Assembly: GCA_014529385.2 (NCBI GenBank)
Contig: CM043960.1
Coordinates: 30,042,396 to 30,106,395 of the forward strand
Length of the DNA: 64,000 nt
Origin: Adiantum capillus-veneris
Lineage: Eukaryota; Streptophyta; Polypodiopsida; Polypodiales; Pteridaceae
Reading direction: 5' to 3'
The position numbers and the translations under genes are program-made. This document shows, one piece after another, positions 35,100 to 48,031 of the stretch (position 1 is the first letter of the stretch; each line of letters begins with the position of its first letter). The notes beneath the pieces were generated by a model. It was not told where the DNA came from and did no database searches. It saw only the letters and a program-made list of their open reading frames with translations.

Positions 35100-38015
35100 A
35101 TAGTTCTTGAATTTAACCAAGAACCGCCTTCTTACTTTACCCTTATTCTTGTTGTCCTTATGTGCCAAAATCTGTTCAAGAACAAGGATCTCCTCGTTTT
35201 CTTCCACTTCGGGTTGCTCATCCGGCTCCCCATCTTCGGGCACATCACCTTTAAAAGGTTTCAAGAGACTCACATGAAATGCATTGTGAATGCTCCAAGT
35301 GTCAGGCAGTTTCAATCGGAAGGAAACATCATTGATCTTTTCGGAGATCTGGAAAGGTCCGTAGTATCGCATACTAAGCTTTGGAAAAAGCCTCTCCTTT
35401 CCCTTCTTCTTTCTCAGACATGCCTTCTCAAAACATAAGAGCACCCAATTATCCTCCTTCAATTTCAAATCGCGACGATGGCAATCCGCTGCCTTTTTCT
35501 CTCTTTACTGAGACTTCTGCAAAGCCTCGCGGACTTTGGCAAAAGCCGTGTCCAAGTCGCGCGAGTACTCATCGACTTCGAAAATCTTATCTTTCGTGCT
35601 TAGGAAGGGTGGAACATTCGCAGCACCTTCAATAATCTCAAATGGCGCCTTCCCCGTCGAAGAGTGTATCGTGTTGTTGTAGGCAAATTCTAGATACTTT
35701 TCCCATTGAGTCTTCTGATCCAAGATGTAAGACTTCAATAAATCTAAAACCAATGAATTGGCAATCTCAGATTGCCCGCCAGTCTGCGGGTGATAAGATG
35801 ACGAGAACTGCAACCGCGTGCCAATGTTCTCCCAAATTGCCTTCCAAAACAAACTCGTAAATATGGGGTCCTTGTCGAAGACAATCATCTTGGGCATGCC
35901 ATGTAATCTGAAAATCTGGGCCATAAATAGTCTCGCTAAGTGATCCGGCTTGACTGTTTTTTTCATTGGAATGAAATGAGCCTGCTTGCTAAATCAATCA
36001 ATAACAATCCAGATACCATCATGACCACTCTGTGTTCACGGGAGATCAAAAATGAAATCCATCGGAATACTTTCCGAGGGGCGAGCGGGTGGGTGGGGGC
36101 AAAGACTGTAACAATCCCTGTGCTTTATGCCTGTCAAACTTGAGCTTCTGGCATACCAAGCAACTGCATACAAAATCATCCACATCCTTCTTGAGTTTCG
36201 GCCAAAAGAAGTATCTCTCTACCCCTTTCAAGGTGGTAGCAATGCCGCGGTGACCCGTAAAAGGTGGATAGTGGCATTCGGTCATAACCTTTTCCCTCAA
36301 CGGCTGTGTAACGCACAACATGATTTTCCTCATCAAGTAGCCATCCCCAATGGAAAATCCCGCTATTGTCTCCCCATTCCGTATCCGTGTGAAAACGTCT
36401 GCAAAATCCGTATCCGTGGCATACTAGTCGACCATAACCTCAAAGCTCCTGTGGTGTATCGCGAAAATCGTCAGAACGAACGGCTTTCGAGACAAAGCAT
36501 CTGCCACCAAATTCTTATGTCCATGATGGACAATCTAGAAGTGAAACTATGACAAGATGTTCGCCCACCGCATCTGCTTTTTCGATAGATGCTTGTGTGA
36601 CAAGAAGTAGCGTAGACTCTTATGGTCTGTAAAGACAATAAAATCCGCTCCGAGTAGGTAATGCCGCCACTGAGTAAGAGCATGGATAACCCCCAAAAGC
36701 TCTTTCTCATAAATTTGTGTTGTCAATTCCGGCCTTGAGAACAATCGGCTCTCGTAAGCAATGACATGGCCTTCTTGCATTAAGACCGCACCCAGACTAC
36801 GACCACAAGTATAACAATATACTTCAAATGACTTCTACAAGTCCGGCGAAGCCAAAACTGGTCTCGTAGTCAATTTCTCTTTCAATGTCTGAAAGGTAGT
36901 CACCTCTGTGGGTCCCCACGAGAAAGGGACTCCTTTGTGTGTCAAGATATGCAAAGGGGAAGCAACCTCTGCAAACTTTCGAATGAACCGCCTGTAGTAC
37001 GAACACAATCCCAAGAAGCTTCTAACTTCATGGACATTCTTCAAATCGGGCCAATCACGGATAGTCTCTATCTTAGCCGCTTCCATCCGCACTCCTGCTG
37101 CTGCTGCTGCTGAGACAATGTATGACAAAAAGTGCATCTCTGGTAGGAAAATTTCACTTTTCTTTGCATTAATCACCAACTTGTGATCTCGTAATGCCTG
37201 AAAGGCTTAAGCTGCTAATCTCTATGTTCTGCCTCATCCTTGGAGGAAACAATGATATCGTCAAAGAAAGTGCCAACAAATAGCCTGTACTCTCGAAAAA
37301 TCTTGTCCATCATCCGGTTAAATGTCACAAGAGCATTGGTTAGGCGTAAAGACATCACCAAAAACTCAAATAACCCAAAAGTTGTCCGAAAGGTTGTTTG
37401 TAGACATCTCCAGGCGCGTTTCGGATCTGATGATATCCACTTTTCAAGTCAATCTTGCTAAAGCACGAGGATCCCTGAAGTCGGTCAAGTATATCATCGA
37501 TTCTAAGAATTGGAAATCTGTTCTTGATGGTGATTTTATTGAGAGCTCTATAATCGATGCACATTCTCCAAGATCCGTCTTTCTTCAAAACCAGCAACAT
37601 TGGAGAGCAATACAGTGAAGTACTAGGCTGGACAAGACCCTTTTCTAAGAGGTCTTTCACTTGGTTCATAATTTCTTCGTTCTGGGCTCGGCTCACACGG
37701 TAAGGTGGCCGGTTTGGTGGTGTGCTTCCAGGTATCAGATCAATGGTATGATCTTCACGACGAGAGTGGTAACTCGCTTGGCAGGCCCTCTGAGAAGCAA
37801 TCGGCATGAGAGTGGAGAAAATGTTGGCGTTTCTTATCAAGTTCAAACATATTTGTCCGATCCTCATCACTCAACTCTTTCATAAAGATCGAGTAAACAA
37901 ACAGATTGGATTTCATTAATTTTGAAATGGTCGAAGCCGATACAATAGGGACAGACCCTTAAGCTTTACATCGAGTACAATGGTTCTGCCCTTCTCCGTG
38001 GTCGACATTGCTTTC
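35100..38015 (-). pseudogene. A2 chromodomain to protease block
   Basis: It resumes A2 after B1. Chromodomain and integrase tail about 35,100-35,470, integrase core about 35,500-36,340, RNase H about 36,470-36,850, RT about 36,850-37,760, then part of the protease region, ending where C1 inserted (duplication CTTTC). Motifs: [33 protein letters not shown] and CLVCQKLKFDRHKAQ. Fossil, broken. Confidence 0.87.
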
Positions 38016-39349
38016 TATAACCGGCCTATACAACGTAGAGGGCGGTACTATTTCAATTACCTGTTAACTTTACACAGAGCACTGAGAAGGGAAGAGAACA
38101 CAGTTGCGTCCAGCGACTAGAATGTCACTGCGCACACGAGACCGACACCCTGTAGGCCCCAAAGACTGGTGCCCCTTTCGGTATTTCTTTATTCAAATTA
38201 AAGTAGACGATCCCATCACTTCGCACAAGCTTTCACAAAGCTGTCCAAACCTGGCGAGGGCTGAAAACGCAGGTTTTCGACCTGATTTTGGCAGCATAAC
38301 AACGCAAAAACCCCTATAGATCAAAAACACCTGTCTAGGACGGATTCCCTCGCTATCTGGAAGCTTTCTATTGAGCTGTCACAGAAATTCAGCGGGCTGT
38401 AATTCCCTGTTTTTCACTGCCAGGTGCCCAAAAGCCTGTAAACGCATCCCAAGGCTCTCACGAGACTCCCCCAGTGTTCCCTTGCAGTTTAGGTGCGAAA
38501 CCCTAAACCTGCAGAAAAACACAGCAGGCTGTAATTCGCTGTTTCGGATCGTTATTAGCGGAGCGAACACGCCTACGCGTGTCCCAAGGGCTCCCGCACG
38601 CAATGGGACAGTTCCCCTGTGAATTGGACGAGTTTTTCACACGAGAAAACTCTCCGAACTCGCTATCTTTCGCGATGGAACTGTGCGTACCTGTGGGGTT
38701 TAGCAATTAGCTAATCCGGTTCCTGTTCAAAAGGCTCTTGCCTTGGCAAACGCGCATAAACCCCCAGATTTGTACATGTTCATCTGAGTAGCCCAACTAG
38801 TGGGGCATTACCATACGTGCCAAAGGGAAGAGAGAGATGCACGAGAGCAAATCATCGCGCTACATGAGACAAAGGAGAAGGCAAGCTTTCCATTAAAGCT
38901 ATAGACCTGCACCCACTACTCACACACACACTGTAGCTCACTTATGATCAAAAATCAGCCTCCTCTCTCAAATTGGGCGCCCCCTCTTCAGCTGGAAGTG
39001 GCAAACTCTCCAAAAGACGCCATGTGTCCAGTTTGCCCCTTTTGAGTTAATTTTCTAGTTCCCACTGACTTATAAAGTTATAAGTGACTTTCTGAGTGGC
39101 CCAGATTTCATTTGGCCCACACAAGCTTCCATACTCATCAGAATTCAGTGCTAACTGGCCCGACCAGTCCCAGAATGACCGACCAGACTCCCGTTGTGAG
39201 AAACCTATTCGGCCACAGCCGTTTCACACTGGCCATGCAATGTCCACTTGCACCTTTTCAAGGGGTCCGGGAAAAACAAGTAAAAATAAATAAAAATATC
39301 TAGTACTTATTTATGGAAGGCAACAGGAAAAATACACCTCCTGGTGACA
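38016..39349 (-). repeat. C1 3' LTR
   Basis: 1,334 bp, TATAACCGGCC ... CTCCTGGTGACA on the + strand. The shared LTR block is at 38151-38195. Confidence 0.92.
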
Positions 39350-39658
39350 CACCCCACCCTTGAAATACTGCAAGCGACCTCGCTTGCATGCCAATAATCC
39401 ATGCGGTATCTCCTGATATCAGATATATTCTATGATGGGAATCCAAGATATACATGCTTCCGGAAATGTAGCGTTGGACGATTAAACAATCCCACCAACC
39501 TGGCTACGACACATATATCAAGCATAGAAGTCTTCTAGTGTACTCTCAAGCACAAACTTCTCTAGCTAAATTCTGTATGGAAAGAGTAGATACAATTGCT
39601 TAACTACTCTCTTGAGCATCATGAACCATGCTCTTGCCTTGCTCCAGAAAAGGGTACA

Positions 39659-41023
39659 TCAAGTCACTGTGGGTTCCATCTGAAAGGCTTCAAGATACAA
39701 TTGCAATAGCTGAGGTGAATCAACCAATTCAGACTCTTCCATCCATTTGGCATCCAATGATGGATAGTTCTTGAACTTCACCAAATAGCGTCTTGCAACC
39801 TTTCCTCTAACCTTTCTTTCTTTATGTGCCAATATCTGTTCAGGAACAAGGATTTCATCCAATTCTTCCACTTCGGGTTGTTCCTCATCAAGCATATTCT
39901 CTGGCACATTACCAACAAAGGGTCTTAGAAGGCTGACATGAAAAGCATTATGTATTTTCCATCCTTCTGATAGCTTTAACCTGTAAGCTACATCGCTGAT
40001 CTTTTCTGAAATCTGAAAAGGACCATAATATCGCATATTGAGCTTAGGAAACAAGCATTCCTTGCCTTTTCTTTTCCTTAACCTTGCCTTTTCAAAGCGC
40101 AAAAGCACCCAATCACCAAGTGAAAATACAAGTTCACGACGGTGATGATCAGCAGCTTTCTTTTGCTTAGCCTGAGTCTTCTCAAGAGCAATCTTTATCT
40201 TCCTGTATGTTTCATCCATATCTTGCACATACTTGTCTGCCTCAAAAATCTTGTCCTTAGTCTGCAAAATGGGCGAGACTTTCTTCCCTCCTTCCACTAT
40301 CTCAAATGGTGCCTTACCTGTTGACATATGCACAATGTTATTGTAAGCATATTCAACCAATGGAAGATGGTGTTCCCAAGTTGCCTTGTGCTCTGACACA
40401 TAACATTTGAGCAGGTCCAGAACAATAGAATTTGCCTCTTCTGACTGTCCATCAGTTTGCGGATAAAACGAAGAAGAGAACTTTTGCGTAGTGCCCATGT
40501 TCTCAAACAATGCCTTCCAGAAAAGACTCGTCATAGGTGGATCCCTGTCACTGACAATTGACTGAGGCATCCCGTGATATTTAAAGATATTGCTCATGAA
40601 TTTCTTGACCATGTGTTCTAGCTTTATCTTCTTCCTCACAGGAATGAAATGGGCCTGCTTACTGAACCTACAAATGATAGTCCAAATCCCATCATTGCCT
40701 GTTTGCGTCCTTGAAAGATCAAAGATAAAGTCCATTGCTATGCTTTCCCATGGCCTATCTGGGATCGGCAATGGCTGCAACAATCCGGGTTGCTTTTGTC
40801 TATCAAAATTGACTTTTTGGCATACTAAGCATGATCTTACAAATGTGTCAACATCTTGACGCAAAGCTGGCCAATAGAAGAATGCCTCAACCCCTTTCAC
40901 TGTCGCATCAATTCCACGATGTCCAGCATAAGGTGGAGCGTGACTTTCCATCAAAACCTTTGGTCGTAACTGTTTAGTAACGCATAACTTTCCATGCATC
41001 ATGAGAAAGTCATTCTTAAGCAT
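39659..41023 (-). pseudogene. C1 integrase and chromodomain block
   Basis: A long open stretch of about 450 codons. Zinc-binding part PPYAGHRGIDATVKGVE and CLVCQKVNFDRQ, catalytic core PWESIAMDFIFDLSRTQ, IVSDRDPPMTSLFW and PQTDGQSEEANSIV. The tail has [20 protein letters not shown], and the chromodomain has YLVKFKNYPSLDAKWMEE. This is one of the best-preserved pol parts in the window. Fossil element. Confidence 0.9.
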
Positions 41024-41109
41024 ATAGTGCTCATGATGTTGCCCATCAACAAGGTGGTCATAGATCCTTGCAAAATCTGAATCTTCAGCATATTGTGGGT
41101 CATTTCGTC

Positions 41110-42350
41110 TAGTTCACAATGGTACGGAATTGACACTGCTGAAATTTGGGGCTTTCGTGACAACGCATCAGCCACCACGTTCTTTTTCCCTTGCACATGC
41201 ACAATCTGAAAATGGAACATTGACAAGATGTTTGCCCATCGCATGTGCTTCTCAGACAACTTCGTCTGTGTGAGAAAATATCACAAGGTTTGATGATCCG
41301 TTTGGACAACAAAATCACCCCCTAGCAGATAGTGTTTCCAACTAGTGAGAGCATGAATTATTGCCAGCAATTCTTTCTCATAGACTTGCAAGTTCCTTTC
41401 AGTCTTCAAAAGAATTCTGCTCTCATATGCGACCACTCGGCCATTCTGCATTAAAACTGCACCAAGACTATGGCTACACGCATCACACTGAACCACAAAA
41501 GGTTTCGAAAGATCTGGCAAAATGATTACCGGATCTGAAGTCAACTTCTCTTTCAAGTGTTTGAACGCTAAAATTTCCTTGGCTGTCCACTTGAAAGTAA
41601 CTCCTTTTCCTTGTAGATGGAGTGGAGAAGCAATCTCAATAAAGTTTCGAATGAACCTCCTGTAGTAGGAACATAAGCCTAGAAAGCTTCGAATGTCATG
41701 TACGGACTTCAAGTCTGGCCATGATCTAATTGCTTCCACTTTAGCGGGATCCATGCGTACTCCATCCTTTGAAACAATGTGCCCAAGGAAGTGAATCTCT
41801 TGCAAAAAGAATTCACTCTTCTTTGCATTAATGAGTAGTCTGTTCTTACGTAACTCATTGAAAACTGCAATCAAGTGATCCATATGCTCCTCTTCAAACT
41901 TCGAATAGACAATCATGTCATCAAAGAAGGTACCCACGAAGTTTCTATGTGGTCTAAAAATTCTGTCCATCATTCTATTAAACGTGGCAGGAGCATTTGT
42001 GAGACCAAATGGCATGACAAGAAACTCATAGAGACCAAATGTTGTCATGAACGCAATCTTATGGACATCTTCTGGCCTAATGCGTATCTGATGGTAGCCA
42101 CTCTTTAGGTCTATCCTTGTAGACAATGACGCTCCCTCAAGCCGATCAAGAATGTCATCTATCCTCGGTATGGGGAACCTGTTCTTGATGGTATTCTTAT
42201 TCAAGGCGCGATAGTCAATGCACATGCGCCATGAACCATCCTTCTTCTGCACTAAGAGTACAGGCGAACAAAAAGGGGATGAACTGGGCTGAATCAGCCC
42301 CTTCTCTAAAAGCTCGTTGACCTGACCCATAATCTCTTTCTGCTGGGCTG
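41110..42350 (-). pseudogene. C1 reverse transcriptase and RNase H block
   Basis: [69 protein letters not shown] and FLGLCSYYRRFIRNF. RNase H: VVAYESRILLKTERNLQVYE and VVQTDHQTL. Fossil element. Confidence 0.9.
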
Positions 42351-42399
42351 CACTAACCCTATATGGTGGTCTATTCGGTGGACTAGACCTGGCACAAGA

Positions 42400-44640
42400 T
42401 CTATAGTATGATCCTCAGGTCTCTCAGGAGGTAACTCCCCTAGCAAAGAGTCCGAAAAACAATCACTAAAACCACTCAAAAAAGTTGACCTGTCTTTATC
42501 TAAGGTAGACAAATTAGATACAACTTGAGGTACTTCTTTTGCAAAGATCAAGTACGCAGAAAGATGATTCTTTATTACAGATGAAATAGCAGAAGCAGAA
42601 ACAACTGGAACAGACTCGCCTTTAAGCTTTACATCAAGGACATGAGTCTTTCCTCTATGTACAAGGGTAATCTTTTTGTTGTAAGTATCCACCATAGCAT
42701 GCAACCTGTAACACCATGGGATACCCAGTAACACATCACAGCCCTCAAGTGGCATAATATGAAATTCTTCCGCATCCACATAGCTCTAATGGGAGTAACA
42801 GGCTCTGAATGACCTGGGCATGCCAAACTTGCTTCCCCTGTCATACCCATCTCCTCTGCACCAATGCCCAACTTTGATACTAATTCTGGTGATATGAAAT
42901 TTGCACGGGCTCCTGGATCAAAGAAAACCAGCACTGTCTGGTCTCTAACTTTGCCCCAAGTTCTGCACAGCTCCGTGGCATCTGTGTTTGGCTGGTCTCC
43001 AACCAAATCTGGAACAAGTCCTGCACTTGGCTTTGGCTTCTTCCCTTTATGGTCTGACTCGTCATCCTTATCCTATGACTTCTTCTGTGGGCATTCATTT
43101 GCAAAATGTCCTTCTTGTTCACAAATGTCGCATTTCTTGGCCTCCCTAAGAGCTTTCCTTTCTTCAAAAGTTTTGCCGGAAAAATGCCTTTTTGTCCTTG
43201 TCCTCGTCCCGAAGAAGACTTAGACTGCTTCTTGGACGTATCACCTTCTTCAGTGGAGGGCTTCTTTGTGGGAGGCTCAGAAGGCTTTGCTGCAACATTG
43301 CCGTTGGCTGAAAACTGTTTGGACTGGGAACCTTTCTTGTGGCTATTAAATCCATCAGAATCTCCCTTCGACAGATTGCTGGCCACTCTTGCATTCTCTA
43401 TCAACTAAAACATATTCATGACAGTAGTCTTTGTGCAATAATCCCTGATTTTCTTGGGCAATCCGCAACAGTACTTCTCAATCTGTTCTGACAATGGCAC
43501 AAACCTATAAGAGGTGACTGGCAACAGTGCGGCCCAAAACTGTTTATTGTACTCTTCCAAATTCGCACACTATTTAGCATTCAACTCGTGCCATTCTGTC
43601 ATCACATCCACTTCAAAAGTGTTTGTCAACCATGCAGGCGCAAAAAGCTGTTTGAATTGGACCCACGTTGTTGGGGCTTGACCCTGGTTCAACAATGCGG
43701 TCCACCATTGAAGCGCATTCCCTTTCAAGAAAGTGGCAGCCTTGCGTATCTTTGAAGATTCCGTGAAGTTTCCTCCAGCATAAGCTGCATCGAACTGATG
43801 TATGAAGGTCAAGCCTTCAATTGATCCTCAGTTCCTCTAAAAGTTTCAAACTTCACTCCCTGCCCACCTCCTTCAACTGACTCAAAGGAGCCACATTATC
43901 ATAAACAGGTGCCTGTAACAGTGGTGCTCCATGATTGTTCATTCAAGCACTCGCATCAATTGTTTTACCTGTCATATCTGCATTTTGTACGTATGGCTGC
44001 GAAAAACCAGCCATACCAAATTGTGTTCCACGCACTCGAAACTAGCCGTAGGCACCCTGAAAACCTGGTTGAACACCCTTGTTCGCGTACATAGGGTTAC
44101 CCATGCCTGTTTGCATTGTCCCGAACACATTCCCTAGCATATAACCTGTGGAAGGTCCAGCCATAGCTTGAAACACTGAACCACTTCCAAAATAACCAGG
44201 ATAAGTATTAGGTAATAGAAGGGTCTGACGCATAGCGTGTTCATTACTCCCTTGACCATTCACAAACGGTTCCTGTCCAGCTAAAGCAAGCTGCTTTGGA
44301 TCATTGGACACCGCTAGTTGCTCAACCACATGGGCTTTCCCTCAAGCATCATGAGTCCTCTGCGCATTGGAAATCTCCTTTTTCTACAACGGCTCAGTCA
44401 TGCCCTGTGTAGGAGGCTGAAAACCCTGTGTCAGAGCCTGTAAGAACTCCTGCATCCTTGGGTTGTTAGCCAACTGTTGAAACATGTCCATGCAACAATG
44501 CAGTTGGGTTCTAAACAACCTGTCCTCTTCTTGAAGAGTTGAAGGAATCTGCTCTGTGCCATGTGAGGAAGATCCCTCTTCAGGTGCTTGGTGTCTCTTC
44601 TCTGCCATATCGACAAGCTCTGTGTTGCTTTCACCCACAA
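42400..44640 (-). pseudogene. C1 protease and gag block
   Basis: Protease region: LVFFDPGARANFISPELVSK and GCDVLLGIPWCY. Gag: capsid-like FTESSKIRKAATFLKGNALQ with WWTALL, a Gly/Met-rich part (GMGNPMYANKGVQPGFQ) and an N-terminal acidic part (EKRHQAPEEGSSSHGTEQ). Fossil, broken. Confidence 0.8.
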
Positions 44641-44693
44641 CAATCCACGCTGCACTTTTTGAAGAAAAAGTGACTATCCCGTCGATGGAACCA

Positions 44694-46028
44694 TATAACC
44701 GGCCTGTACAACGTAGAGGGCAGTACTATTTCAATTACCTGTTAACTTTACACAGAGCACTGAGAAGGGAAGAGAACACAGTTGCGTCCAGCGACTAGAA
44801 TGTCACTGCGCATACGAGACCGACACCCTATAGGCCCCAAAGACTGGCGCCCCTTTCGGTATTTCTTTATTCAAATTAAAGTAGACGATCCGATCACTTC
44901 GCACAAGCTTTCACAAAGCTGTCCAAACCTGGCGAGGGCTGAAAACACAGGTTTTCGACTTGATTTTGGCAACATAACGGCGCAAAAAACCCTGTGGATC
45001 AAAAACACTTGTCTAGGACGGATTCCCTCGCTATCTGGAAGCTTTCTGGTGAGCTGTCACAGAAATTCAGCGGGCTGTAATTCCCTGTTTTTCACTGCCG
45101 GGTGCCCAAAGGCCTGTACACGCATCCCAAGGCTCTCACGAGGCTCCCCCGTTGTTCCCTTGCAGTTTAGGTGCGAAACCCTAAACCTGCAGAAAAACAC
45201 AGCTGGCTGTAATTCGCTGTTTCGGATCGTTTCTAGCGGAGCGAACACGCCTACGCGTGTCCCAAGGGCTCCCGCACGCAATGGGACAGTTCCCCTGTGA
45301 ATTGGACGAGTTTTTCACACGAGAAAACTCTCCGAACTCGCTATCTTTCGCGATGGAACTGTGCGTACCTGTGGGGTTTAGCAATTAGCTAATCCGGTTC
45401 CTGTTCAGAAGGCTCTTGCCTTGGCAAACGCGCATAAACCCCCAGAACTGTACATGTTCATCTGAGTAGCCCAACTAGTGGGGCATTACCATACGTGCCA
45501 AAGGGAAGAGAGAGATGCACGAGAGCAAATCATCGCGCTACATGAGACAAAGGAGAAGGCAAGCTTTCCATTAAAGCTGTAGACCTGCACCCACTACTCA
45601 CACACACACTGTAGCTCACTTATGATCAAAAATCAGCCTCCTCTCTCAAATTGGGCGCCCCCTCTTCAGCTGGAAGTGGCAAACTCTCCAAAAGCCGCCA
45701 TGTGTCTAGTTTGCCCCTTTTGAGTTAATTTTCTAGTTCCCACCGACTTATAAAGTTATAAGTGACTTTTCGAGTGGCCCAGACTTCATTTGGCGCACAC
45801 AGGCTTCCATACTCATCAAAATTCAGTGCTAACTGGCCCGACCAGTCCCAGACTGACCGACCCAGACTCCCGCTGTGAGAAACCTATTCGGCCACAGCCG
45901 TTTCACACTGGCCATGCAATGTCCACTTGCACCTTTTCAAGGGTTCCGAGAAAAACAAGTAAAAATAAATAAAAATATCTAGTACTTATTTATGGAAGGC
46001 AACAGGAAAAATACACCTCCTGGTGACA
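44694..46028 (-). repeat. C1 5' LTR
   Basis: 1,335 bp, same ends as the 3' LTR. The shared LTR block is at 44830-44872. Confidence 0.92.
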
Positions 46029-48031
46029 CTTTCAAAGCCCGATACTCGACCACGACGTTGTTCTTGTGGTACCAAGGAATTCTCAAGAGAACATCACAAC
46101 CTTTCAAAGGCATTATGTAAAAGTCCTCATGCCCCAAATACCCCTGACAATGCAACCGAAGTTTACCAATGACAGGTGTAATGGCTACGTCTTTGCCGGG
46201 TGCCACTAGAACTGCCTCAGCAAGTGGTCCCATCCGATCGGGAGTGATCTCGAGCCGCACCGACAATTCCGGTGAAATGAACTTGGCCTTGGCTCCTCCA
46301 TCAAAGAAGATAAGGGCTTCTTGATCTTTCACTTTGCCCCAAGATTGGTAAAGTTTTGTACTCTCGTCCATCGTGTTGGGATCGGTACCCACGCAATCTG
46401 GAACCAGTCATGTTTTCATCTTGCCTTTTCTTCCACGTTCCTCAGCTGCTCTCAAACTCTCAGGCCTATCATCGCCCTTGTTCTGTCCTTTCTGTGCCTT
46501 TTTAGGGCACTTCGGAGAGATATGCCCAGTTTCCCCGCATCCAAAGCACTTCCCTTCCTTGATGTAGCGAGCTCTCTCCTTAGGAGTGAGTTTGGGTTGT
46601 GCATCTTTCTTTTCTGGGTTGCTCTTCCTCTTTCTACTTTTATTTGTCAAAGTCTGTTCGGCTCTTTGCGTCATGATCTCATCTGTGGGGTAGGTCAAAC
46701 TGCAAGAGTGAATGGCAAAACCCCGTTTCGCATGACTCATCAACTCTTGAATGGAAAATGACTTTTGTTCTAAGCAGTGATCTCAGATCTTTGTAGGAAG
46801 ACCCAAGGTAAACCGCTCAATCTGTTCCTTGAACAAGATCTTCTTAAATGAAGAGGCGGGTAGAAAGAGCTCCAAATTCTCTTGCAACAAGCGTCCACTG
46901 TATCCTTCTTGGTCATCCGAAGATGGTTCCAAGCAATTCGTATATCGCGTTCATACTCTCGAGTCAGCCATGAAGAAATAAAAAGCCTCTTAAATTTCAG
47001 CCATTTAACTGGCGCTGTCTTGTTTAATAGAAGCGTGGACCACCAAGTTTGAGCATTCCCCTTAAAGTAAGACGCAGCTCTCCGAATCTTAGAGTGCTCT
47101 AAGTAACGCCCTCCCACGAAAGCAATGTCAAATTGCTGTACAAAAGAAAAAGCCTTCAAAGCATCTCTATAACCAAAAAACGTGTCAAATTTAATTAACT
47201 GTCCATCTTCCTTAAACTCTCTAACTTTCTTGCTTTTGTCTTCCAGAAAGTCATACTGGTTGGCTTAATAAATATTGCGTAAAAGCCGCTGTCTTCAGAG
47301 TCCAAACTCTCTGTAGACGAGTCCTCTGTAGAACTGTCAACCACGGGGCGAGATTTAGACTTCTTTGCCTTTTTCTTGCCCTTTCCGAAGCGTAGCTTTT
47401 TGCTTCGCTTTTTGCCTTGTCTGTCTTCTTCGCTCGAGTCAGATGAGCTAGAAGAACTTTCAAAAGAAGAAGAAGAAGAACTAGGTACTCCTTCAAATCG
47501 AACACGCTTCTTTTGCTTTCTTGCCTTTTCAAAAGTAGACTGATGACCCAAATAACCCGGGAAGTAAGCGCCTTTCTTCTGCTTTTTGTCGTGCTTTTTA
47601 GCTTTGTTCGGTGCGTCAAAAAGCTGAGCAATTCGTGCATCAACTACCTCTTCTAATTCTTGCTCTGTATACTTCCTGGGAGTAGGAGGTTTCTTAAGAG
47701 CGGGTTTGCGGGGTGGTTTTGTGGTCTTCTGCCACTGCGTGTGCACCTCATCAAAAGAAGTCTGGCTCATGAATTTTGCAAATTTCGGGTCCTTCGCAAA
47801 ATTAAGCATCATCTTTGTTGCATCGCCGATCAATTGTCGACACTCCATCTCTTGACGCTCGACCGGAGTAGGCCGAGGCCGGCCGTACTCCTCGCGTGAA
47901 TCTTCGTTGTGATCCCTTCCCGCATCTCCGGATGCAAAGGGAGTCGACTGATCTTTGCCTGAAACCATAGGTGCCGCGTAAAAAGGATCGGATTTCTCGT
48001 AGGAGAGAAATTGGCCGCGCTCTGATACCAC
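46029..48031 (-). pseudogene. A2 protease and gag block
   Basis: It resumes A2 after C1. The protease part has IFFDGGAKAKFISPEL and the knuckle is CFGCGETGHISPKCPKK (about 46,500-46,560). The capsid-like part is near 46,770-47,160. An N-terminal gag stretch of about 300 codons (47,195-48,103) is Lys/Ser-rich, and its open frame reaches back through the primer site into the 5' LTR. Fossil, broken. Confidence 0.85.

Larger units (their letters stand above)
38016..46028 (-). mobile_element. C1: full-length gypsy chromodomain element inside A2
   Basis: 8,013 bp with duplication CTTTC (38011-38015, 46029-46033). The 3' LTR is 38016-39349 and the 5' LTR 44694-46028. A primer site TGGTTCCATCGACGGG (complement of about 44678-44693) abuts the 5' LTR. 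Parts on the minus strand: gag about 42,880-44,640, protease about 42,400-43,000, RT and RNase H about 41,110-42,350, integrase and chromodomain about 39,660-41,020. Long stretches are still open; it has a few breaks. By eye the LTRs differ by about 3%, so it is younger than its host A2. Its gag and pol resemble B1, a related family. Confidence 0.94.
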